24,447 nt of DNA from DASPFV01 sp035620975. GTDB lineage: Bacteria > Acidobacteriota > Vicinamibacteria > Vicinamibacterales > 2-12-FULL-66-21. A program made the translations under genes and the position numbers. How positions within the stretch are numbered: position 1 is the stretch's first letter; each line of letters opens with the position of its first letter. Below are positions 7,531 to 15,148 of the stretch, in pieces. The DNA lies in assembly GCA_035620975.1 (NCBI GenBank), contig DASPFV010000072.1, positions 1 to 24,447 of the forward strand, written 5' to 3'. The notes under the pieces were generated by a model. That model was given only the letters and a program-made list of their open reading frames with translations. It was not told the origin of the DNA and did not search any database.

Positions 7531-7535
7531 GGGCC

Positions 7536-8972
7536 CTACTTCAGGTCGTACTTCTTCATGTAGTAGCGGAACGACCGGAAGCTCATGCCCAGCAGCTCCG
7601 CGGCCTTCACCTTGACTCCCCCGGCCCGGCGAAGCGCCTCGGCGATGTACTCCCGCTCGATGTGCTGGACGTGCTGCTCCAGATCGAAGCCCACATCCGG
7701 GAAGGCTTCCGCCGCGGTCTGGGGCAGGGCCGCGACGCTGGCGGCCGCCCTGACCGCTTCGGGCAGGCTGTCGACGAGAATCGACGGCGTCCGTTCCAGG
7801 GCGACGGCGCGCTCGATGGCGTTCTCGAGCTCCCGGATGTTTCCGGGCCAGCTGTAGGCCTTCAGACAGTTGAGCGCCGCCCCCGAGATGCCGCCGACCG
7901 GCTTGCCCATCTGCGAGGCGAACCGGAGCACGAAGTGCTCCGCCAGGAGCGGGATGTCCTCGACGCGCTCCCGCAGGGCGGGCAGGCGGAGAGGGATGAC
8001 GTTGATGCGGTAGTAGAGGTCCTCGCGGAACGTGCCGTCCGCCACCATCTTGGAGAGGTCGCGGTTCGTCGCGGCGATGATGCGGATGTCGGCCTCGACC
8101 TCTTCGGTGCCGCCCAGCCGCCTGAACCGTCGCTCCTGCAGGACGCGCAGGAGCTTGACCTGCAGGAGGGGCGTCATCTCGCCGATCTCGTCGAGGAAGA
8201 TGGTCCCCTTCTCGGCGACCTCGATGAGTCCCTTCCTGTTGGTGTCGGCCCCGGTGAACGAGCCGCGCATGTGCCCGAAGAGCTCCGAGTCGAGGAGCGT
8301 CTCGGACACCGCACCACAGTTGAGCGCGACGAAGGGGCGATCCTTCCGGGGCGAGTTGAAATGGATGGCCCTCGCCACCAGCTCCTTCCCCGTGCCGGAC
8401 TCGCCGGTGATGAGGACCGTGCTGGTGGTGGGCGCGATGGTCTCGACCAGCTCGAACACGGCGAGCATGGCGTCGCTCCGGCCGATGATGTTCGAGAACT
8501 GGTGCGACGTCTGAAGCGCGCGCTTCAGCAGGACGTTCTCGCGCTGCAGGCGCTTGCGCTCGAGCTCCTTCCGCACACGCAGGCGCACCTCGTTGGCCGC
8601 GCTCGGCGACTTGTTCACGTAGTCGGCCGCGCCGAGGCGCAGCGCCTCGACCGCCGTGTCGGTGGACGCGAAAGCGGTCATCACGATGCTGATGATGTCG
8701 GGGTCGATCTGCTTGGCCTCGCGGAGCACATCGACGCCGCTCATCTGCGGCATGCGGATATCGGTGACCAGGATATCGACACGCTCGCGCTTCAGCAGGT
8801 CCACGGCGTGACGGCCGTTTTCCGCCAGCAGCACGTCGTGGCCGTCGCGGCGGAGCACGATCGACAGCAGTTCCCGCATCGAGCGCTCGTCGTCGACGAC
8901 GAGGACCCGGGAGGGGCCGTCCGCTGCGGTCTGCTCGCGTGTCTGCACGTCCATGAGCCTGATCTGCCTCAC
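7536..8972 (-). CDS. pilR: Sigma-54-dependent response regulator PilR
   Basis: PilR is an NtrC-family activator of 478 residues that turns on pilA with RNA polymerase-sigma-54. The receiver domain (about 22-135) has acidic D27/D28, phospho-acceptor D71 (VTDIRMP) and K121. The AAA+ domain has Walker A GESGTGKE (190-197), the sigma-54 contact loop GSFTGA (237-242) with Ser in place of the usual Ala, and Walker B TIFLDE (257-262). A Fis-type helix-turn-helix closes the protein (VKVKAAELLGMSFRSFRYYMKK). The GTG at 8972 overlaps the pilS stop as GTGA and is preferred. An ATG at 8954 is possible and would only trim six residues. Its likely target lies directly downstream at 7368-7530. Confidence 0.96.
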   Translation of the reverse strand: MRQIRLMDVQTREQTAADGPSRVLVVDDERSMRELLSIVLRRDGHDVLLAENGRHAVDLLKRERVDILVTDIRMPQMSGVDVLREAKQIDPDIISIVMTAFASTDTAVEALRLGAADYVNKSPSAANEVRLRVRKELERKRLQRENVLLKRALQTSHQFSNIIGRSDAMLAVFELVETIAPTTSTVLITGESGTGKELVARAIHFNSPRKDRPFVALNCGAVSETLLDSELFGHMRGSFTGADTNRKGLIEVAEKGTIFLDEIGEMTPLLQVKLLRVLQERRFRRLGGTEEVEADIRIIAATNRDLSKMVADGTFREDLYYRINVIPLRLPALRERVEDIPLLAEHFVLRFASQMGKPVGGISGAALNCLKAYSWPGNIRELENAIERAVALERTPSILVDSLPEAVRAAASVAALPQTAAEAFPDVGFDLEQHVQHIEREYIAEALRRAGGVKVKAAELLGMSFRSFRYYMKKYDLK

Positions 8973-10654
8973 CGCGTGAGCTGCGCGTCGGCGGGCGCGG
9001 CGCCCGGCGCCGGCTGCGCCGAGCCGGCCGGCAGCCGCACCGTGACGGTGGTCCCTTCGCCCGGTTGAGACGTGACGATCAGCTCGCCCCCGTAGTCCGA
9101 GACGATCCGGTGCACGATCGAGAGCCCGAGCCCGGTGCCGCGCGCGAACCCGCCGCGGAACGGCTGGAGGATTCCGTCGAGCTCGTCGGCGGCCATCCCG
9201 ACTCCTTCATCCTGCACGGCAATCACGACCTCGCCGATCCCCGGCGACCCGGGCCCGGCGCTCAGCGTCAGGTTGCCGCCGTCCGGCATCGCTCGCAGGC
9301 CGTTCGTCGCGAGGTTCCAGACGATCTGGCGGATCTGGGCCTCGTCAGCGAGACACCAGATCTCCGCGTCCGGCACCGTGACGGCGATCCGGTGGGTGTC
9401 GTGCAGCTCGGAGCTGTTCTCGAGCAGCCTGGCCGTGTCGGTGATGACGCCGCGCACGTCCAGACGCGCCGCGGCCGACCGCTGCGGTCTGGCGTAGGCC
9501 AGGAAGCTCTTGATGGTCTCGTTGAGCCGCTCCGACTCGCGCAAGACGATGTCCATCAGCTGCGCCTGCTCCTCGGAGAGCGGCAGCTCCTGGCGCAGGA
9601 TCTGGAGCGAGCCGGACATCGAGGCGAGCGGGTTCCTGATTTCGTGCGCGATCCCGGCCGCCATCTCGCCAACGGCGGCGAGCCGCTGCTGGATGCGCGC
9701 GTCCCGCTCCCGCCGGCGCGCCTCCGTCACGTCCTGGAACGTGATCACGAACCCGGTTTCTCCCCGGGGCGTCATCAGCGTGGCGGTGCTGATGCCGAGC
9801 TCGATGGTGCGGCCGTCCCCCTTCGTGAAGGGATACTCGACGCGGGGCAGCGGCGGGTGGTCCTCCGCGGGCCCGAAGAGCCCGATCACCTGCGGGGGCA
9901 GCTGCAGGACGTCCTGCGCGCTGCGGCCGACGGCCACCGAGGCGAGCAGCCCCGTGATGCTCTCCGCCGCCCGGTTGAACGTCAGCACCCGGCCGGCCCG
10001 GTCGGTGGTCAGCAGGCCGCTGGCCAGGCTGTTGATGGCGTACTCGCTGAACGCCTGCAGATCGGCGAGCTGGTTCGACGCGACCTCCAGCTCCTCGCCC
10101 GCGCGCTGCAGGCCCTCGGCGAGGTAACCGCTGAGCAGCGCGACGGCCGTGAAGCCGAACAGGTTCAGCCCGACCGTGAACAGCGCCGTGTAGGGAGCCG
10201 GCAGGGCGTCCGCGCCCGTGAACTCCGCGGCTCCAAACAGGTACTGATGGTACTGGGCCGCCACGATCCCTGCGTACATCACGGAACTGAGAAACCCGAC
10301 CATGATGCCGCCCCGGCGTGACTGGATTGTGCTCGCGGCGATGATCGGGAGCGCGTACAGGGTCGAGAAGTAGCTGGTCACGCCGCCGGTCAGGTGCACC
10401 AGCGCCGAGACGAGCAGCGCGTCGCAGGCGAGCTGCACGTCGAGCAGCCAGCGGTGGCGCTCCACGAAGCGCATCAGCGCCACGTAGAGCACGGTGAGCC
10501 CGTACGTCAGGCCGATCAGGAAGAAGAAGGGATCGATCGGCCGCGTGCCGGGGGACCTGATGAGCAGGAGGATCGCCGAGCCGAGGAGCAGCGTGACGGC
10601 GGCCGCCCGGCCGCCGATCAGCCACATCAGCTTCCGGCGAAGGTGCCCCGTCAT
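8969..10654 (-). CDS. pilS: Membrane sensor histidine kinase PilS
   Basis: PilS is the membrane partner of PilR, with 561 residues. It has about six transmembrane segments between residues 15 and 178, a coiled linker, a PAS domain at about 200-310, the H-box GIAHEIRNPLAS (H337), the N-box NLATNG (N451), and ATP-binding glycine boxes DEGVGM (482-487) and GTGLGL (506-511). All catalytic elements are intact. The last 25 residues are an Ala/Pro-rich tail. The ATG at 10654 lies three bases after the pilC stop. In Pseudomonas, PilS monitors pilin in the inner membrane and adjusts pilA transcription; the same role fits here. Confidence 0.96.
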   Translation of the reverse strand: MTGHLRRKLMWLIGGRAAAVTLLLGSAILLLIRSPGTRPIDPFFFLIGLTYGLTVLYVALMRFVERHRWLLDVQLACDALLVSALVHLTGGVTSYFSTLYALPIIAASTIQSRRGGIMVGFLSSVMYAGIVAAQYHQYLFGAAEFTGADALPAPYTALFTVGLNLFGFTAVALLSGYLAEGLQRAGEELEVASNQLADLQAFSEYAINSLASGLLTTDRAGRVLTFNRAAESITGLLASVAVGRSAQDVLQLPPQVIGLFGPAEDHPPLPRVEYPFTKGDGRTIELGISTATLMTPRGETGFVITFQDVTEARRRERDARIQQRLAAVGEMAAGIAHEIRNPLASMSGSLQILRQELPLSEEQAQLMDIVLRESERLNETIKSFLAYARPQRSAAARLDVRGVITDTARLLENSSELHDTHRIAVTVPDAEIWCLADEAQIRQIVWNLATNGLRAMPDGGNLTLSAGPGSPGIGEVVIAVQDEGVGMAADELDGILQPFRGGFARGTGLGLSIVHRIVSDYGGELIVTSQPGEGTTVTVRLPAGSAQPAPGAAPADAQLTR

Positions 10655-10657
10655 CGC

Positions 10658-11878
10658 TCAGCCCGTCAGCTTCGAGATCAGGTCGAAGATCGGCAGGTAC
10701 ATGGCGATGACGATCCCGCCCACCACGACACCGAGGAAGGCGATCATGATCGGCTCGAGCAGCGTCAGCAGCCCGGCGACCGCCGTATCGACCTCCTCTT
10801 CGTAGAAATCGGCGATCTTCGACAGCATCGCGTCGAGCGCGCCGGTCGTCTCCCCGACGTTGATCATCTGCACCACCATCGAGGGGAAGACGTTCGTCTC
10901 CCGCAGCGGGCCCGACACGGTCTCGCCCCGCTCGATCCCGGTTCTCGTCGTCATGATGGCGTCCTCGATGATCGCGTTGCCAGACGTCCTGGCCGTGATC
11001 TCGAGGCCGTCCAGGATCGGGACGCCCGACGCGAGGAGCGTCGACAGCGTGCGGCAGAACCGCGCCACGGCCACCTTCCGGATGATGTTGCCGAGCACCG
11101 GGGCCTTGAGGAGCAGCGCGTCGATCACGTGCCGCCCGTTGTCCGTCGCGTAGTAGCGCTTGATCAGATAGCCGACGCCGCCAAGCCCCAGGATCATCAG
11201 CCAGCCCCACGCGACGATGACGTCGCTGGCGCGGATGACGATGCGTGTGGGGAGCGGCAGCTGCGCGCCGAGCCCGGAGAACAGCGATGCGAAGGTGGGA
11301 ATGACCTTCCAGAGGATGGCGCCGACGACGAGGGTCGCGATCACGATGACCGCGACCGGATAGATCATCGCCGACTTCACCTCTCCCTTCAGCTTGACGT
11401 TCTTCTCGATGTAGACGGCGAGCCGCTTCAGGATGGTGTCGAGGATGCCGCCGGCCTCGCCGGCCGCGATCATGTTCGAGTACAGGCTGTCGAAGGTCTT
11501 CGGGTGCTTCTTCATGCTGTCGGCCAGCGCCGCACCCGCCTCCACGTCCTCCCGCACCCTGAGGATGACCGCCGAGAAATGCTTGTTCGGCTCCTGCTTG
11601 CCGAGGATGTCCAGGCACTGGACCAGCGGCAGCCCCGCGTCGATCATCACGGAGAACTGCCGGGTGAAGATCGCCAGGTTCTTCGCGGGCACCGACTTGG
11701 CCTTCGGCGCCTTCGGCTTTGCTTCCGCCCTGGCGGCCGCCCTGGCCGCGTCGATTCGCGTCACCTGGATCTGCTCGCGCCGGAGCGCCGCCACGGCGGC
11801 GTCCATCGTGTCGGCCACCCGTTCCCCGGTCACGGCCTGGCCGCTGCGCGTGCGGCCCGAGTAGGCAAATGTCGGCAT
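10658..11878 (-). CDS. pilC: Type IV pilus inner-membrane platform protein PilC
   Basis: PilC is a GspF-family platform protein of 406 residues that couples PilB and PilT motion to pilin insertion or removal. It has the typical N-terminal FAYSGRTRSGQAVTGE segment, two T2SSF domains (about 70-195 and 275-398), and three hydrophobic segments near 175-195, 222-240 and 375-398. An Ala/Lys-rich linker (about 44-65) separates the N-terminal piece. Conserved landmarks include the GEAGG motif in domain one and GETTGALD in domain two. The ATG at 11878 lies 24 bases downstream of pilT. The family length is normal. Confidence 0.97.
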   Translation of the reverse strand: MPTFAYSGRTRSGQAVTGERVADTMDAAVAALRREQIQVTRIDAARAAARAEAKPKAPKAKSVPAKNLAIFTRQFSVMIDAGLPLVQCLDILGKQEPNKHFSAVILRVREDVEAGAALADSMKKHPKTFDSLYSNMIAAGEAGGILDTILKRLAVYIEKNVKLKGEVKSAMIYPVAVIVIATLVVGAILWKVIPTFASLFSGLGAQLPLPTRIVIRASDVIVAWGWLMILGLGGVGYLIKRYYATDNGRHVIDALLLKAPVLGNIIRKVAVARFCRTLSTLLASGVPILDGLEITARTSGNAIIEDAIMTTRTGIERGETVSGPLRETNVFPSMVVQMINVGETTGALDAMLSKIADFYEEEVDTAVAGLLTLLEPIMIAFLGVVVGGIVIAMYLPIFDLISKLTG

Positions 11879-11902
11879 GAGTGCGATCCTCTGCTCCGTC
11901 GC

Positions 11903-13027
11903 TTACCGCCGCTGCGGGGCCGCAAGCCCCGACCGGTTCATCCCGGCGCCCGGCACGACGCCGGCGCCCCGGCTGATCATCTGTTCCAGCTCATCCTTCA
12001 GCGAGGAGGCGCCGATCGCCGCCTCCAGCGAAATCAGCCGGCGCTGGTACAGGGTGGCCAGGCTCTGGTTCATCGTCTGCATCCCGAGCTTCTCCTGCCC
12101 GGTCTGCATGGTCGAGTAGATCTGGTGGACCTTGTCGTCGCGGATCAGGTTCCGGATGGCGGGGGTCGGCACCATGATCTCCAGCGCCACCACGCGGCCC
12201 TGGCCGTCCGCCCTGGGCATGAGCGCCTGGCAGACGATGCCCTCGAGGACGAGGGAGAGCTGGGTGCGGATCTGACCCTGCTGATGGGCCGGGAACACGT
12301 CGATGATGCGGTTGATGGTCTGCGACGCCGAGTTGGTGTGCAGCGTCGCGAAGGTCAGGTGGCCGGTCTCGGCGATGCGCAGCGCCGACTCGATCGTCTC
12401 GAGATCGCGGAGCTCGCCGATCAGCACGATGTCCGGATCCTCGCGGAGCGCCGCGCGGAGGGCGTTGGCGAAGCCGTGCGTATCGCTGTGGACCTCGCGC
12501 TGGTTGACCAGACAGCCCTTGTGCGGGTGGATGTACTCGATCGGATCCTCGATCGTCAGGATGTGCTCGCGGCGCTCGGTGTTGATCTTGTCGATCATGG
12601 CGGCGAGAGTGGTCGACTTGCCGCTGCCGGTCGGACCCGTGACCAGCACGAGACCGCGGGGCCGCTCGGCCAGTGTGGCGATGATGGCGGGCAGTCCGAG
12701 CTCGTCGAACGACTTGATCTGCTCGGGGATCACGCGGTAGACGGCGGCGACCGCCCCCCGCTGGTTGAACACGTTGCACCGGAAGCGGGCGAGCCCCCGG
12801 ATGCCGAACGAGAAGTCGAGCTCGAGCGTCTCCTCGAAGCGCTTCTTCTGCGCGTCGGTCAGCACGCTGTAGGCCAGCGCCTTCGTTTCGGCCGGTCCGA
12901 GCGGCGGCAGATCGAGCATCTGCAGCCGGCCGTGCACCCGAATCTGGGGCGGCGTCTGCGTCGTCAGGTGCAGGTCGGAGCCGCTGTGCTCGACCAGGGT
13001 CTGCAGGAGTTCCGGAAGTGTGGCCAT
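11903..13027 (-). CDS. pilT: Type IV pilus retraction ATPase PilT
   Basis: PilT is the hexameric cytoplasmic ATPase that depolymerises the pilus and drives twitching. The 374-residue product has Walker A GPTGSGKS (131-138), an Asp-box (IEDPIEY, 159-165), Walker B (DIVLIGELRD, 199-208) and a His-box (GHLTFATLHT). The retraction-specific AIRNLIR motif sits at 290-296, followed by Asp in place of the usual Glu. The C-terminus carries a short Gly/Pro/Arg-rich tail. The ATG at 13027 gives the standard MATLPELLQ start. No strong Shine-Dalgarno is seen. The spacer above holds a CGATATATCG palindrome (13040-13049) and a GTGTCTGTC stretch. Confidence 0.97.
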   Translation of the reverse strand: MATLPELLQTLVEHSGSDLHLTTQTPPQIRVHGRLQMLDLPPLGPAETKALAYSVLTDAQKKRFEETLELDFSFGIRGLARFRCNVFNQRGAVAAVYRVIPEQIKSFDELGLPAIIATLAERPRGLVLVTGPTGSGKSTTLAAMIDKINTERREHILTIEDPIEYIHPHKGCLVNQREVHSDTHGFANALRAALREDPDIVLIGELRDLETIESALRIAETGHLTFATLHTNSASQTINRIIDVFPAHQQGQIRTQLSLVLEGIVCQALMPRADGQGRVVALEIMVPTPAIRNLIRDDKVHQIYSTMQTGQEKLGMQTMNQSLATLYQRRLISLEAAIGASSLKDELEQMISRGAGVVPGAGMNRSGLAAPQRR

Positions 13028-13060
13028 ATGTGTGTCTGTCGATATATCGGCGTCCAGCGT

Positions 13061-13121
13061 TCCAGCTTGTAGCTACCGGCAGCGGCCGGCTGCGGCCGTC
13101 CGGCTGCGGCCCGCGAGCCGC
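13061..13121. repeat. Seven/fourteen-base phased GC-rich spacer repeat
   Basis: The pilB-pilT spacer contains GGCTGCGGCC at 13088 and again at 13102, exactly 14 bases apart. AGCT occurs at 13064 and 13071, 7 bases apart. The rest is GGC/CGG-rich and could form GC stems. No T-tract follows on either strand, so I do not call it a terminator. The period resembles the spacers at 18401 and 21187. Confidence 0.5.
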
Positions 13122-13137
13122 GCGCCCCGACCTTGTC

Positions 13138-14937
13138 CTACTTCACCGTCTCCCTCGCCACTTCCTCGATCGTCGTCACGCCTTCCATCACCTTCTGCAG
13201 GCCGCTGCGGCGGAGGGTGATCATGCCCTCCTCGACCGCCTTCCGTTTGAGCTCGAGCCCAGAGGCGCCGACGAGGATCAGCTCCCGCAGCTCGTCGGTG
13301 ATCTCCATGACCTCGTAGAGGCCCACGCGCCCCTTGTAGCCCGTGTTGTTGCAGACGTCGCAGCCTTGCCCCTTCTTCGGCACGACGCGATGCGCTTCGT
13401 CCTGCGTGAACCCGGCGTCCACGAGGGCCTGCGGCGGCGTCGGGTGATCGGCCTTGCATTTCGCGCAGATGCGCCGGACCAGCCGCTGCGCGCAGATCAG
13501 GTTCACCGAGCTCGCCACGAGGAACGGCTCGATGCCCATGTTCATCAGCCGGTTGATCGTGCTCGGCGCGTCGTTGGTGTGGAGCGTGGAGAGCACGAGG
13601 TGCCCGGTGAGCGCTGCCTTGACGGCGATCTCCGCGGTCTCGAAGTCGCGGATTTCGCCGACCAGGATGATGTTCGGGTCCTGCCGCAGGAAGGATCGGA
13701 GCGCCGCCGCGAAGTTCAGCCCGATGTTCTCCCGGACCTGCACCTGGTTGACCCCCACGAGGTTGAACTCCACCGGATCCTCGGCGGTCATGATGTTCGT
13801 CTCGGAGGTGTTGATCTTCGAGATCGAGGAATAGAGCGTGTTCGTCTTGCCGCTTCCGGTGGGACCCGTGACGAGCACCATGCCCCAGGGCTTGCCGATC
13901 GCCACCTCGAGCTTCGCCAGCGAGTCCGCCTCGAAGCCGAGCTTCGTCATGTCGAGCATCAGCTTGTCCTTGTCGAGCAGGCGGAGCACGATCTTCTCGC
14001 CGAACAGCGTCGGCAGGCACGAGACGCGGAAGTCGATCTCCTTGGTCGCGCCTTCCACGGCGAAGCGAATCTTGATGCGGCCGTCCTGAGGCAGCCGCTT
14101 TTCCGCGATGTCGAGCTTCGACATGATCTTGATGCGCGACGTGATCGCATCGCGGAATTTCATCGGCGGCGCCATGACGTTGTAGAGGATGCCGTCGATG
14201 CGGAACCGGACCCGGAACTCCTTCTCGTAGGGCTCGATGTGAATGTCGCTCGCGCCCTTCTGGATCGCCGACATGAGCATCAGGTTCACGAGGCGGATGA
14301 CCGGCGCCTCGCCGCCCTGCCGCTCCAGCGACGCAACGTCGATCTGCTCCATCTCCTCGAGCAGCTCGACGTCGTCCTCGACGACCGCGGCGGTTTCCTC
14401 GAGGGCCTTGGTCACCATCTCGAGCGTCGCCGCGCTCGTCAGGTTGGCTTCCTGGCCCGCCTGGACCTTTTTCTCCTTCTTCTCCTGCGGCTTGAGCGTT
14501 TTCGCGACCGGCGTGCTCGGGTAGTACCGCTGGATCGCCTCCGCGACGGCGGTCTCAGAGGCCACCACCGGTTCGACGTTGTAGCCCGTCATGAACTTGA
14601 TATCGTCCATGGCGAACACGTTCGTCGGATCCGTGATGGCTATCGTCAGGGTGGCCCCGGCCCGGCTCAGGGGGACGATCTGGTACTTCTGCGCGGTTTC
14701 CGCCGGAATGAGCTTGATGATCGACGAGTCGATCTCGAACTGCGTGAGGTTGATCGAGGGGACGCCGTACTGCTTGCTGAGGAGGGCCGTGATCTCCTCG
14801 TCGGTGACGAATCCGAGCTTGACGAGATTCAGCCCGAGCTTGCCGCCATTGGTCTTCTGGTAGTTCAACGCCTCCTGCAGCTGGGCAGGCGTAATGCGCT
14901 TTTCCTTGAGCAGAAGCTCGCCAATCCGAACGGCCAT
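13138..14937 (-). CDS. pilB: Type IV pilus extension ATPase PilB
   Basis: PilB is the hexameric assembly ATPase that pushes PilC to add pilins. Its 599 residues start with a MshEN/GSPII_E N-domain (about 1-140) in which the paired RIGELL and KLGLNLVKLG motifs recall cyclic-di-GMP-binding MshEN modules. An acidic/lysine-rich linker (about 145-205) follows, then the ATPase core with Walker A GPTGSGKT (358-365), Asp-box (AEDPVEF), Walker B (NIILVGEIRD) and His-box (GHLVLSTLHT). A zinc tetracysteine uses C491, C494, C526 and C529, which is diagnostic of PilB/GspE rather than PilT. The ATG at 14937 is the first in the frame. The upstream region holds two TGACA-N5-TGTCA palindromes. It is the first gene of the locus. 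Confidence 0.97.
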   Translation of the reverse strand: MAVRIGELLLKEKRITPAQLQEALNYQKTNGGKLGLNLVKLGFVTDEEITALLSKQYGVPSINLTQFEIDSSIIKLIPAETAQKYQIVPLSRAGATLTIAITDPTNVFAMDDIKFMTGYNVEPVVASETAVAEAIQRYYPSTPVAKTLKPQEKKEKKVQAGQEANLTSAATLEMVTKALEETAAVVEDDVELLEEMEQIDVASLERQGGEAPVIRLVNLMLMSAIQKGASDIHIEPYEKEFRVRFRIDGILYNVMAPPMKFRDAITSRIKIMSKLDIAEKRLPQDGRIKIRFAVEGATKEIDFRVSCLPTLFGEKIVLRLLDKDKLMLDMTKLGFEADSLAKLEVAIGKPWGMVLVTGPTGSGKTNTLYSSISKINTSETNIMTAEDPVEFNLVGVNQVQVRENIGLNFAAALRSFLRQDPNIILVGEIRDFETAEIAVKAALTGHLVLSTLHTNDAPSTINRLMNMGIEPFLVASSVNLICAQRLVRRICAKCKADHPTPPQALVDAGFTQDEAHRVVPKKGQGCDVCNNTGYKGRVGLYEVMEITDELRELILVGASGLELKRKAVEEGMITLRRSGLQKVMEGVTTIEEVARETVK

Positions 14938-14952
14938 CGTTCAGGCTCAGTG

Positions 14953-14967
14953 TGACAGTCGATGTCA
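14953..14967 (-). promoter_or_regulatory. TGACA-N5-TGTCA palindrome next to pilB start
   Basis: This 15-base site has TGACA and TGTCA arms and a 5-base spacer, and lies 15 bases before the pilB ATG. It has the same architecture as the half-site pair 7492-7506 upstream of pilA. It is probably an operator of the same regulator. Its place in the leader would favour repression or autoregulation over activation. Confidence 0.55.
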
Positions 14968-15053
14968 GGCAGAGTCGGGCACGGGCCGCGCCGGATCTGC
15001 GCTTCCGCGACAAGGGAGTGGCCTGCTTGGGGAGACCTCTAGTGTGGGGGGGC

Positions 15054-15068
15054 TGACAAATATTGTCA
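15054..15068 (-). promoter_or_regulatory. Second TGACA-N5-TGTCA palindrome upstream of pilB
   Basis: This 15-base palindrome (TGACA-AATAT-TGTCA) lies about 117-131 bases before the pilB ATG, an enhancer-like distance. Arms and spacer length equal the sites at 14953 and 7492. A GG-N10-GT element at 15009-15024 could be a poor -24/-12 box between the two palindromes, but its -12 lacks GC, so I do not call it. Confidence 0.6.
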
Positions 15069-15075
15069 AGGTAGG

Positions 15076-15141
15076 GAGGCCCCGATTCCGGGGCCTCAGG
15101 GGGGCCAGGAACGATTGCTGCGCAGTTCCGTGAAAACTGCG
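15076..15141 (-). terminator. Two stem-loops after the barrel-protein gene
   Basis: CGCAGTT/AACTGCG (15121-15127 with 15135-15141, 7-base loop) starts 7 bases after the stop of the gene at 15149. GAGGCCCC/GGGGCCTC (15076-15083 with 15090-15097, 6-base loop) follows. Neither has a T-tract on the minus strand, so termination here is plausible but unproven. They separate that gene from the pilB control region. Confidence 0.4.
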
Positions 15142-15148
15142 GGCCGCC

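Noticed and set aside
7485..7535. Inverted repeat after pilR as a simple intrinsic terminator
   Set aside because: The 24-base loop and lack of a T-tract on the minus strand make termination weak. The arms consist of the TGTCA half-sites, so an operator function explains it better.
13018..14955. Very long open frame on the plus strand opposite pilB
   Set aside because: It lies antisense to a gene with every PilB motif. GC-rich codon bias removes stops from the opposite strand. The same applies to the long plus-strand frame opposite pilT/pilC and to minus-strand frames opposite the adaptor and permeases.
15009..15024. Sigma-54 promoter for pilB
   Set aside because: GG and GT are 10 bases apart, but the -12 GC is missing and the -24 flank is poor.
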